From positions 243,501-307,500 of the forward strand of contig JACATO010000985.1 of assembly GCA_018389105.1 (NCBI GenBank): DNA of 64,000 nucleotides. The letters run 5' to 3'. Shown here piece after piece: positions 1 to 13,000 of this stretch. The DNA comes from Nautilus pompilius. Taxonomy: Eukaryota > Mollusca > Cephalopoda > Nautilida > Nautilidae. The position numbers were made by a program, and so were the translations under genes. Under the pieces are notes generated by a model. That model was not told the origin of the DNA, did not search any database, and saw nothing but the letters and a program-made list of their open reading frames with translations. Every line of letters starts with the position of its first letter. Position 1 is the stretch's first letter.

Positions 1-891
1 CTGTGTTCGCTGTGTTGTTGAGTGAGGGGTTCTCAGTCAGCATTCCCAGAATGCTGCTTGTACAATCTTGAACTTTTTACAGCAGCAGCATTAATAAAGC
101 ATGATATCATTCAATGCTTCATTATTTTATCTCTTGCTTGAATGTTGTTGCACACTTTTGTTTTTGTGATCTTAAGAGTAAACTAATTTCTAATCATTAT
201 GCTGAATGCATTATTATCATTCAGATGCTGATTAAGAGAAAAGTATTTATTCATTGAAGGAAAATTCACTAGCATCCAACAGAGCCTCTTTACCAATTCA
301 CTGGGTATTGCTCTCTTATCTTCAGACTCAACCATTGAGAGTTCAGCAAATTCAGTTTCTATCTGTCTCTGTCTGTAAAGTGCTTCCATGCTGATTTGAA
401 TTTAATTGGCATTTCACCATCTTTACCGAGAGAGGGTTAAATTACTAATTTAAAAAAAAAATAGACAAAGAAAAAGAGTTAAATATCTTGGGCAGGGTTC
501 ACAGCTGATAGAGATAAGGTTTATTGCTTCTCCTTTATGCATTAACTATTATTTTTTGTTTGCTTGCACTATCACATCTGTGCTGTTTCATTGTTTGTTT
601 TCTTTTATCAGTAACTTTAGATAAACAATATCTTTCATAAAATAAATCTTCTGTAAAATCTCACTTTGAAATAAAAAAAAAAAACATTCATCCTACACAC
701 CAACTTGTGCAACTTGCATGATTTCTTTTAATCTATTTCTCTTTAATCCTGATTTGAATCCCTGTTACAACCCTGACACATTGCGTTTGCTGATATCTTC
801 CTTTCTTGTTTTCTCTTGTCTCTTTATATAGATGAATTCATATAAAACTATATATATATATTTTTTTTTAACAAATCTCTGTATTTTTCAG
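1..891. other. Intron sequence upstream of the first visible cadherin exon
   Basis: AT-rich, CpG-poor sequence with no convincing exon, RNA gene or mobile element. The first cadherin exon seen (892) opens in phase 0 in the middle of an EC repeat. This stretch is therefore most likely the end of an intron whose upstream exon lies before the window. Confidence 0.6.
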
Positions 892-1027
892 AATTATTTT
901 GCTATATGTTCCAACAATGGCACTGTGTATGTAAATGCGCAACTAGACAGGGAAACTGCCGAAAAGATAGTACTGAAAATTATGGTGAACGACACAAAAG
1001 CTGTGAACCGTCATCAGACTGCCACAA
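892..1027 (+). CDS. Cadherin exon 1 of window (EC a, second half)
   Basis: The acceptor follows gtatttttcag and the donor is gtaatg. It enters in phase 0 and leaves in phase 1. It encodes the back half of an EC repeat with the motif QLDRE, then MVND in place of the usual DxG strand. The upstream half of this repeat is outside the window. Confidence 0.85.
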
Positions 1028-4000
1028 GTAATGCAAAGAGATTCTGCATTTTAAATGAAAAATTTTTTCTATTTTTTTCCCCTATTCCCTACAGTTGATC
1101 CACTTTCCTGAGTGGAAGATAAATTTCAAAAATTTTTATCAGTTGATTAAGAAAAAAAAAGGTGTAGGAAAAAATTGGAGGAATTTGACCAAAATGAATC
1201 ACAAAACACCTCCCATAAAACTGTTAAGAGGGAAACTAAACAGATAGGCGCTGTTGTGGTGGGACTTCACGCCAAGAAATGAGTAAGTCAGGGTTTGTCT
1301 GTCTTTTTAAAAATTTTATATGGGAGATTTTCAAAATAGCAAAACATCTGAAGGCATCTTTATAATTCATTTTAAAAAGTCAATATGCATTTTAGAGAGA
1401 TATAGATTTATTGATGTGACTGTGTATTTGTAGTATATACTAATTCTTTCTTTCTCTCTCTTTTTTTTTTTAGCATTTCTTACTATAAACCTGGAGGATG
1501 TCAACGATTGCCACCCTGTGTTTGGGGAAAATCCTTACAAGGAAAATATTTCTGAAAACGCTCTTCGTAACAGTCAGGTTTTACAAGTATCAGCTACTGA
1601 TGCAGATAAAAGTCAGACCATCACCTATCAGGTACAAGACACAAAAGACCGATTCACTATCAAACAGAATGGTGAGTTCTATTGTTGTTGTTTTTATAAA
1701 TGTGTTTAATATGAAGTCAGTGCATTTTGTGCTTTATATTTAGATTGGTTAGAGAAAAAAAATTTCAAGTCTAATATTATCTCTGCTTGAATGAAAAAAG
1801 AAAAAAAAACATTTATTATTCTTATGAGAAACTAGAGAAGACAACTAATTTTTTAGAACAAAAACTGTAACATTTCTCGGTTTAGTAAGTCTTTCAGCAT
1901 AAATGCAGTTGTGCCAGAAACCACCCCCCAGCCCCTTGAAGTTTCCCAGATTTCCAGACTTTCCATAAAAGCCTTGGAATTCTAAGGCAGAGTGATAACT
2001 AAAGAACCTTTGGAAATAAAGTAATCAGAAGTAAAAAGTGAGGCAGCTGCAAATACGATTTGCTTTGTCATTGTTTTATCTTTTTGATGGAAGAGAGGCA
2101 GGCCCACCTTTATGCACTGAATGTGATGGGTGTTGTATGGATCGATTGGTGACACTTGTGGGGAAAAAGATAGAAGTGTGGCTATAGTTTCTTAGTCACG
2201 CTCAGTTACCTGTACTATGTCTGGCATGAAGAGATTTAAACAGAATCATTTAATATTGTTTTTCAATTACTTAATGTTTTTTTTTTATTATTATTATTAA
2301 GAGTAGTTTTCCTGGTATTGGAATAATATGATCAGCACCCTCATCATTAAATGTTTGCTGATGTTAGCCCCTGGACTGCAGGGGTTGAGAGCCTTAGTTT
2401 GAATGCTAGTTGGGATTTAGCTCAACTTGGCATACATACCTCTCTCTGGCATGGTTTATTCTTGCTCTTCTTTACCACCCAGTTGCATGGGGTTTTTTTC
2501 TCCCATATCTAACAAATGAAAAGTTCTTGGAGGGTCTTTTGTTAGGTCAATCAAAACTAAAATGCAGTGGGCACTTTACTGGCCATGGTTTTCCTTGTCA
2601 TGCCTCCAGCTCTTCACCTGGCCAGTGTTCCTGATAGGGGACTTGATGACAACAACACCCACAAAATGTTTTTGGTTGATTTTTTATGGATAAAGTTGTC
2701 AGGTGTGAACTTGAATACTGGGCTCTGCACAGGGTGAACAGTAGTACTCTAGTGCTTGAACGTACTGTCTCTAGGCTATAAACTTCTTACCGCGTGACTT
2801 ATGAAAACATCTGTTCTCCATGATGAGACTGTTTCTTTTATTTTCATTGTCTTTGATTAAAAACAATTGGATGTAATGTTTAAGCACAGGGTTCGTTTGA
2901 GGCATTTATTTGAGATGGTTGCTTTCCACTTTGCAACATTTTTGTTTGGATGTAATTGACTCTTTCTAGCTCTGACTTTAGGCTCATCGGGAGAAAGATA
3001 CATGAGCAAGGTTATCTTTTTCCTTATTCTTAGAACCTTGTGTACTGACATCAATACATAAGGCATCCATCAGAGGAAACACCCCTGGTTTCAGTTTCCT
3101 AAAATGTAAGCAAGAACAGATGCAGAGACTAGCCAAATGCAGAAAGTTCTAGAACAAATTTTAATTTTTTGTTTTCAGGTATTATCTTTTTAAAAAAAGA
3201 GCTGGACAGGGAGGAACAAAGCCAAATAAATTTTACTGTTGTTGCAGTTGATAGTGGAAGTCCATCATTAAATTCAACGACAACTGTCCTTATCACAGTG
3301 CTAGACTTCAATGACAACTCTCCACAATTTAACTTTCATAATGCTACATATCAGGTGCTGGAAAATGCTACTGTTGGGACAATTGTAACTGTGGTTAATG
3401 CTTCAGACAAAGATGAAGGAATTAATGCAAAGATTGTATATAGTATAAGAAGTGTTAGTCAAGCACAAGTTCCATTTGCAATTAATAATGCAACAGTAAG
3501 TAGAAGATTTTTTAAATTTTTGTTAAATTCCAGTGAAACATTTTTCTCTATTATTATTCTTAGCAAACACTTTCTCTATCAGTTTGGAAAAGTAACTTTT
3601 AATCTGGGTTAGAGAGAGAGAGAGAAGATAAACTAAACAGTCAAATAGTAATGAAATTAAAGATTGAATTTCTCTCTCTCATTTTTCACTAAGTGTCTGA
3701 CAGTAACATAGATGGACTTAAAAAAAATGTTATGGCCAGTGAACCATGATAAATGACATTTAATTGCCTAAAATAGAGATAGATGGGTATACTGAACACA
3801 AATTTTATGGTGTTTAAAAGAGAATTTTTTTCCCCTTTTGCATAGAAATATGTATTCCTACTTTATTATTATAATATTAATTTTTTGCTGACTGGATTAT
3901 TAAATGCTGCTGTGGTATTGCTACATGGATGCAGTTTCCTTTCAAATTCATCATTTAAAAAAATAACACTTTACACTACTTTTTGCTTACACTATAGAAA

Positions 4001-7000
4001 TGTTAGATCACATCATCATAGCCAACAAAGAAAGGTGTAAACAGCAGGTGAGGTATTATTGATGATTGGATAATTTTTATTTGAACATCTATAATTTAAG
4101 TGAAAACAGTCATGGTACATTGTTGAAATATGCATTTCAACAAAACTTTCAGATTAAGAAAATAATTTATGGTATTCTTACTTTAATTCTATCAATACTG
4201 ACTTCTTTTACTGTTTAGACAGGCTCACTCCAGTGTTATTCTTTGTGAAATTTAGAAATTTTTGTTGTATAAATGTTGGTGCAAACTGTTCTTTCTTTTG
4301 CAGGGAGAAATTTCAATTTCATCAGGTCTGGATAGAGAAAATAATAGCCATTACACTCTTCAGATTACTGCTAAAGACAGTCCCTTCAATAAAAAATATA
4401 TTAAAGTAAACACAACTCAGCTTAAAATAAAAATAAAAGATGTTAATGACAATACTCCATCTTTTGGTAAAACCATTTATTTCAAGGAAGTTCTTGAAGA
4501 TACACCAGTGGGAAAATCATTATTTCATATTACTGCAAATGATCCAGATGAAGGTAGAAATGCAAAAATTAATTATTCAATTTCTGCTGATGTAGTGTAT
4601 TTCAAAATTGATCCCTTAGATGGTGATGTAATATTGAACAATAGTCTTTTAAATAAGGTTGGTATTTACAATATAACATTAATTGCTATTGATAATGGTC
4701 TGAACCAATTGAAAAGCATGACTCAAGTTGTTATTAATGTCACTGATGTCAACAATAATGTACCCGTGTTTACTGTGAAGGATGATACTACAATTCATGT
4801 ACGAGAGGTAAGTTTAAAGTACTTTTATCTCAAGAAATTTAATATAAAGACCCTCAGTAACTTTTATTTGTTAACAAAGCATCATTATCTTACTAAAATC
4901 ATTAATATTAACCTTATAAAAAGCTACTGAAAATCGGTGCCATTACGTACATATACTGTGTGTATTCAGTTGATTAATTAAAAAACATAGAGGGGTTATC
5001 TCACAGATTGCAATATTTTAAAAATTAAAAATAATAATTAATAGAAAGAGTAGTCTCTGTGGAAGTTTGTATTTTTAAATTTAACTGAGTATGAAATTAT
5101 TCCAACAAAAGAATGAAGAGGAAAAGGCATTATAATTATAGTATTTTTATAGGATTTTTTAACTTTAACATACCTGAAAAAGGATGTGATTAGAGCCAGT
5201 TGAATAAATATTTTATTTCATAAAGATGCCCTTCTGAGATTTAAAACTGATATCATTTTAATAGTAGGGGGAATTTACATTATTTTGCTTTTTTTACATA
5301 CTTGTTTATATACATCGCTATAAAAGAAAATAAGCCTTTTTTATGCATAGATCTCTGCCATAATGATTTCAGCATCTCTCAAAATTGATTTTGTTTATGC
5401 TTTACATATCCAACCATTATCTTCACTATAAAAGGGGCCACTGAGTAAAGCATGTGATACATTTAAATGAGTTGTTTTGAGATCAAGTCCATGTTCTGTT
5501 TTGCTGCCAATCTTTGGTTGGCTATAGAAGTTGTGCATTAGGGAAGCTCACCAATATCCTGGATGTTCTGTTGTTTTTACTGTATGCTCACATGGGCTGC
5601 TGGTGTCCATCAGATTTGCAGTGATTCTAATTTCCAACTATTGCAGCATCAACATCACTGCAAAAACTTTTGGAGGAAGGTGGAATAGTGCATCATACAT
5701 CTGTAACCTCTTTAGCTTGGTAGAGATAGAATGCACTGCTTCTCTAGGCCCTAGAAAGCCTGGATTATAAAAACTCACTGAGTGCCAATGGAGACATCTT
5801 AGTAAACATCTAAGGAATGGCTAGGTGTAGATTAAGCGATTAAAGGAATAACAGACTGTAGGAGATTTTGGATCAGATCATCACTAATAAACCGATAGTG
5901 CCCATGCCTGGACAACTATAAACTCCACACAAATCAGAAACTGCTCCTACCAAATAATGAAGGGTTTTTGAACAGTTAGCACATGTATGCTGCAAATTAA
6001 TACAGTATATGTATGCAAAACCTGTGAATGTCATATAGATAAATCACTAGCATGCTAGTAATAATTAGCTTAAATTTCTTCCTTTTGGGGTTCTTTAAAT
6101 GTACATTCTATAAGTTTTGGGGTTTATTCATAACCTTGAATTTTATATCTATGTGGAAAGTTCATATTTATGAAAAAATAATGAGCTAATGGAAAAGATT
6201 CCGGATGGATTCTTTTGGATATTTCCAAGCTTTAAAAAAGCCGGATTTTTATGTTTTTGATTTTATTTTTGATTATGTATTTCCTTGGCTAACAGTTTAA
6301 GACCAGGTAAATGAATCATTAGATGTAAAGCTGAAAACACATTTTTAGTTTTGTTATAGTTTGAAGCACCCAAACCTGATGATGGAGTCTTTTGCCTATC
6401 TTAGAAACCAATGGATTTTCTCTCTCTCTCTAAAAAAGAAAAATATCTGTTATTAGTAATATGGCCTTTTTGTATTGGTTTTCATACAGTCATATTATTC
6501 AAAAGCCCATCCTTATTTAAATTATGCTAGTATACTCAGATCTATTTATTACTTTACAGATAGAATTTGTGAAGGAAAATTTAAGGAAGGTAAAGAAAAC
6601 TTGTGGAGACAAGTCTCATTGTATTGAATTTTACTGGCAATGGGATTATTTTTTATGATATTTTTAGGACGTGTGCAAAGGGGAGCTTATTTATACAGCC
6701 AATGCCACAGACAAAGATCATGGAGAAAACCAGAAAATAAAGTACATGCTTGGTAATCGATCAGATGTCAGCTACTTTACTATTGACAGTAGTACTGGAG
6801 AAATACATCTAAAAAAACAGCTAGATGCTCAAAAACAAAAGAGATACCAAGTAAGTCTGTAAAGCATTCATCTTTGTTTTTACTAGGGTGTTTGTTCTTA
6901 CCTGATTACCTTAATGGTTATTGTGTAACTGAAAAAAAAAAAATACAGTAGTATACAAAATTAGCTTATTTTACCCATTATAATAATTTAAGTTGGGGTT

Positions 7001-10000
7001 TCTTTTAATCATATTTGTTGAAGGAATTTCATGGCTGCTGTTGTGTATATTTGAATCAAATTAAAGTTTTTCAAAATTCGTGATGGTAAGTTGAAATTTG
7101 TAGGTGTGCCCATGAGGGTGAAAAGGATTTCTCTGATTCAGAATTATTCTCAGTCTTTGATTTACCTTTATCATGTAATGATGGCAGCATGTCAGTCATT
7201 TACAGAACACTGTTAATTACATAGTAAAAAGTTAAATTTTAGGCTCATAAGATGTTTTTCCCTTTTTTGAGATGATTTACAGTTTTGCTGTAGAGTTAGA
7301 ACTATGGACCATAGGAATACATCTGCACATCTGCAAAATTGCCCATGTTTTTTTTTTTTTTTTTTTGAAATAAAGAATTTAATTTAATAGAATATTAAAA
7401 CAGCCCTATGCTTTCAACTTTCTTCCTCCATGCATAATTGAATGTGCCACACAACGGTCATTAATTCTCTCTCCAGCCTTTCTTCAGATGTACCATCTTA
7501 GAGCCAGAGATCTGAAATTGGCCATTTCCTGCCCACACAATATCTTATCTTGTTGTTGTATAATCTTGATGCTTGCACCCCTTATTTCCATACCTAAGAA
7601 GGAGCTTGCAGATGGAAACTACCTGACCAAAAAAAACACAAATGCCTTTTTGATGGCATAGTAAAAATGGGATCAGCTGTTAATTGCATGCTGGTAAAGA
7701 ATTTGTTTGCTCTAGACTTGATGATAATTGTGCTGTGGTTGGTGGATAGCTGAGTCAGTGGTGTACTCCTGGGTTTGAAGGCCTGAGTTCATTTCTCATA
7801 GAGATTGACTTGGTTTGGTAAACCTGTTATGGTATGCTTTCTTCTTGCTCTTTTTATCCATTTCCTTCCACAGTGAACAGAAGCATTTTAGTAGGGACTT
7901 CTGTCCTAGACATGACATTGAACTATGTCTTATAAAGCTGAGCCCACAGAATCATTCATACAGAGAAAGTGTTCAAAGCCATCTTTAGTTAAATTAATAT
8001 ATAGAGCAGGTGATGCTCTTATAATGCAAGAAATAGCAGCCACCACCAAACCATCAGCCACCCTTTTTCATTCTGTCTGTCTTCTTTCTTCTCTACTTTT
8101 TTTTTTTTTTTTGAGACTGTACTCATGGCTGTCTCCCTATTGTCTTGCTTACTCCAGACTGGAAAGCTGTTTCACACTAAGAATGCCTGGCTTCATTATG
8201 TGTGATAATGCAAATGTTTTGTATGTGTAATCTCTTGTATCAGAGTTATTTTTCTTTCTTTTGTTCTGCCAAAAATTCATGCACATTTTAATCATTTACA
8301 CCGTTTGCCACAAGAATATTTGTAAAGAGATTTTTATTAGTTTGTTGAAAGTATACAAAACAGAAAATGGAGGATGTTCTGAAGAAAATTTTTTAGTGTA
8401 ATCAGTTCCATTATAAACCTTGATATGTATATATTTTCTAGTACCAAGATACATGTGCACTAATAAACTGATTATTTGTATAATATAAAAGATATTTGAA
8501 TAGTTAATTAACAATTATCGTTACACACACATACATTTTTTTAAAATGTATAGATTGTTCTGCATGCTGAAGACCATGGGAAGCCACCACAGAAAGCTCA
8601 GCCAGTGACCTTGAACATAAATGCAATTGATGTCAACGATAAGCCACCTGCCTTCTCCAGACGTGATTATCCTGGTCTTCATCTTGAATTAGAGGTAGAA
8701 GAAGGAAAGACTGGTCACTTAGTAACAGTGGAGGCAAACGATCCGGATGAAACTTCTGGAATTTGCTACTCTCTGAGTATGTTTGAAATATATTGGCTCT
8801 TTATAAGTTTTTGAAGAGAAAAAAAAATTGATTTGCACAGTATAGAAATAGTATCCAACTAAATATCGCCTTTTGAATTAGTGATCTTTCCAGAAATATT
8901 TTGTTGCTTAGTGATGTTTGGATTTTTATCGGAAATAAATATGAGGTAAAATGCCATCTCGTTTTTGATGTAAGTGAACTTGAAATTAATGATACTTATT
9001 GTAAACACAGTATTTCATTTATTTTGCTGCTTTTAAATTATTGTAAATGAATCTCTTTCATGAAAATCAGGGGAAGCTGAAAATTTGGTCTCACAGACTG
9101 AATAATAATCAAATATCCTGTTGACAGGTGTATTTATTAATTCTTTAATTCACCTGTTTTATTATTTCCTTCCTGTAGCATACTAATTGAGGGAATTCTT
9201 GTAGCATTCTTTCTGAAGTATATTAATAGTAGTATTTATTTGTGGATGGTTCCTTATTTTTGCTGGATGCTGAAGAACTAACATGATCTTTAAAAATGGC
9301 ATACTACTCATCAAATTGATTGGAACACTACTCTTTGTGCTAATTAATATTCTCTGATAATTTTTTACTTTAAATAATATTTAGTACTGTTATAATAATA
9401 AATTTTGTTTTCTTTTTTTCTAGGTAATTTGGGAGAAGCAAGTTACTTTAATATTACACAAAATAACTCTAAGGCTGACTTATTTGTCTTTTCAAATAAA
9501 ATTGATTATGAGACTACGAAAATATTAACTTTTTATATTGTTGCTGAAGACTGTGGTAATCAGCTTTATAATGTGTGTGATAATGCAACTGGTCCTCATT
9601 TTCTTAAGTCCAACTTGAATGTTTCGGTAAATGTGAAGGATGGCAATGATAATCCACCTATCTTTACACAAAAGGAAATCAGTTTAGCATTATTGTATGA
9701 TGTCCAGTTTGGAACAGTTTTTCACAATTTAAAGGTTAATATGAATTTTTTTAAACAAATTTAATTACTATACATTACTTAAAAGAATGGTAATTAATTT
9801 GAATTTAAGAGCTACCTCTCCACAATGCCTATTCATCTAAATGTTAGCAGTATTCTGCTGTATACATTGGTAAATATATCAAACAAAATCTTTTTGGATG
9901 AATACATGTACTTGTTTTTATTTAAATCTTATTTATCCATTGACCATATTTTTAATTTTTAAAGTTCATCATATACAAATATTTGCCATGTATTTTTATT

Positions 10001-13000
10001 TTAATGTTTGCTTCTGCTTTGTCTATAATCATTTCTTATTTTTATTCATTTTATGCTAAAATTCATACTATTGAATTTGTTTATGTTTATACTTAAAATT
10101 AAAGGCACAACATCGAAATCTTTGGGATTGATTCATTTTTACATTGTAAGAGAACTCAACAAAATGAAGTGTTGTTTTGCAATACTTTTAAGAATAACTG
10201 AAATGGTAACTTTGTGAAATTAAAATTTTGTGTTGAAAATATGAAAAAAGATTTGATAAGTTAAAATTTTTTTGTTTGTCTTAATTAAGCACAGACCAAA
10301 CTCTCCCCCCCACCTTTTTTTAAATTTTGATTTTTATGATATAACTTGTCTTGGATGAACCAAGATTGCTCCTTTGTGTGTATTTTCTTTTTTCCTGTAG
10401 GATGATGTGACTGACTTGGATACACCAAAAAACTCAGTACACTCATTTTACCTGAACGGTGACTTCACCGCCAGCCCCGAACTGAAAAGCAAACTAACCA
10501 AAGACCAGAACCGTCACCTGTGTCGTGTTAACAGAAATGGCACGCTTCAGACCAGCATGGTTTTTCAGGCTGACTTCTCTGGTTACTTTACAGCCAGGGT
10601 TCTAGTAAATGATTCTGATGGTTTCAATGATACCGCAGTTGTCATGGTGAGTTTGCCTTTAAGATGATGTTTAGAAATAAAGCATTTATGTTCATTAAAT
10701 AACAGAGATATTTTTAGTAGGTTGGCTGAATTTTGAATAGCATTAGTGAACAGTATTCTATTACTGCCAATAGTTCTTTTTCAATTGTATCCTTTGCATA
10801 GCCATTTAAAAACAAAGAAACCTTAAATTTAATAGACTAGAAATGCGTTTCAAGTGTATTAACAAAAACGAAACAACAATGAAAGTAGCTGCACGTTCTG
10901 GTCATTGTTTAAATTGGACATTTTTTGAATTTTCATGGATTTTTCCTGAAACAAAAGAAAGTTTAGCTAACTTCCTGACACAAATAGCTTTTTTTAATGA
11001 TACTGTTGTTGAAAATCTGTCCTCAAACAGCTAGTGCACCACTAACTACTATAAATGACTAACACAGAATGATATTTAGAATCTTGTATATTTTTGTACA
11101 CTATTGTAAAACAAAAAAATCATATTTGACTCAATCCACTTAAAGGAATTTATAAGAATTATTTTTCTTGTAATAGTTTTAGGATTCAGGATTTATACAA
11201 TTATGATAATTTCAAATTTCCTAAGATCTATTCTATTTACTATTTCCATTACTGGATGGATATAAGTTTTACTTTTATTGAAAATAAAAAATTATTCTAT
11301 ATTTTGATGAATTTACATCATACCAACTTCTGATCAAATAGTTGGGGTTATATCCTGAATTCTTGCTATGCATACCCATGATCAGTATTATATTGTATTA
11401 ATTTTTATGATGACTATATTTTTCTTTTCTACTTGAGGTATATATCATTGGTCAAAAACAAAGACTTAAAATCATCTTTCGTCAAAAACCAGAACAAGTC
11501 AGGAAATTCCAAACTGAATTTCTTAAGTAAGTATTGTGAAAATTAATTGTATAAATTATTAGACTTTTTTTTTCCAATATACTGTTCAAATGGTGTGCAA
11601 AAATATATTATCCATGTAAGGATTTCAATATGTGGATTTTGCATTTTGTCATACTATTTATATATAATAAGTAAAAATTGTAATTTTTGTTTGTTTTAAT
11701 ACACAGGAATCTTGGAAAAATACTGAAATATAAGATTATTTCAAGCAAATTGGAAACCCACATAAACGAAAACAATCAACCAGAACCTGATAAGTAAGTA
11801 AATGTTCAGGGTAAAGCATTTATATACAGGGTGATTGAAAAGTAACTCCCTATTTTAAAATACTTATAATTTATCCTATTATTGTAATATTTTTCTCAAT
11901 TTTTTTGTGCATGTTCCATGATGTATGGGAATTAAATTGGTGTGCTTGGAAGCCGCACTACTGTTAAACACTCTCTGCTGAAGACTGCAACATTCATATG
12001 GAGTTTGGGGAGGTGATGATGGCTTGGTATGAAGATTGGTCTGATCTCTAAAAATATCCTCTGGAGTGATGAAGCGGTATTCCACATCGGTGGGTTTGTG
12101 CACAAACCGTCACAACTGCCACTACTGGGCGGGAGAAGATCCTCGTATTACCTCTGAAAAAATGCAAAATTGGCCCAAGGTAACGGTATGGTGTGGAATG
12201 ACCTCTGACAGAATTGTGGGTCCCTTCATCCTTCACGATACCATGAATTCCGAAAGGTACCTCACCATGCTGAGAGATGAAATCTGGCCAGTTATCAGTA
12301 CATGGGAGAATATTGAAGATTTGATTTTCATGCAAGATGGCACTCCTCCACATTTTGCTATTGTTGTTCGTGAATGGCTGAATGCCTACTTCCCTGGGAG
12401 ATGGATGGGTCGTCGTGGTCCGCATGAGTGGCCAGCCAGAAGTCCTGACTTAACACTCTGTGACTTTTTTCTTTGGGGTTGGTTAAAGGAGCAAGTCTAC
12501 TCTACCAAACCAACAACTTTGGAAGAACTTGAAGGGCGAATACAAGAAGTTATGTCTTCCATCCCACAAGAGTTCCTTGTGAAATCAGTTGACATGGTTC
12601 CCAGGTGGCTTGCGAAGCTGGTGGTGAATGCTGGCGCCCATATCGAATTTTAAATAAAACTCCACGCTATACACTTTCTTATCATATTCATTTCTTGTAA
12701 GAATTGTAGTTCAGAAATAAATTACAAGTACTTAATAATAGGAAGTTACTTTTCAATCACCCTGAACAGGTATATTATAGAAACGTTCCTTGTTTACAAA
12801 ACAAGATCTGGACACAATCTGTCACAGATTCAGTACCAACTTTGTATGTATTCACTACAAATGGTTAAAATCTTTGTTTTAATTGTGTTTGGCAGATATA
12901 TTGGAGCCCTGTCTAGATTTATGTTACTCACATCTGCAGTAGTTTAGGTATCTATATCTACACTCCAGTATGAACAATTTTCCTTAAACAATTGATGTAT

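Noticed and set aside
10843-11034. 63-residue open frame in cadherin intron 8 with several N-glycosylation sequons
   Set aside because: It has no cadherin motif, no splice sites that fit the phases of exons 8 and 9, and the two flanking exons join correctly without it.
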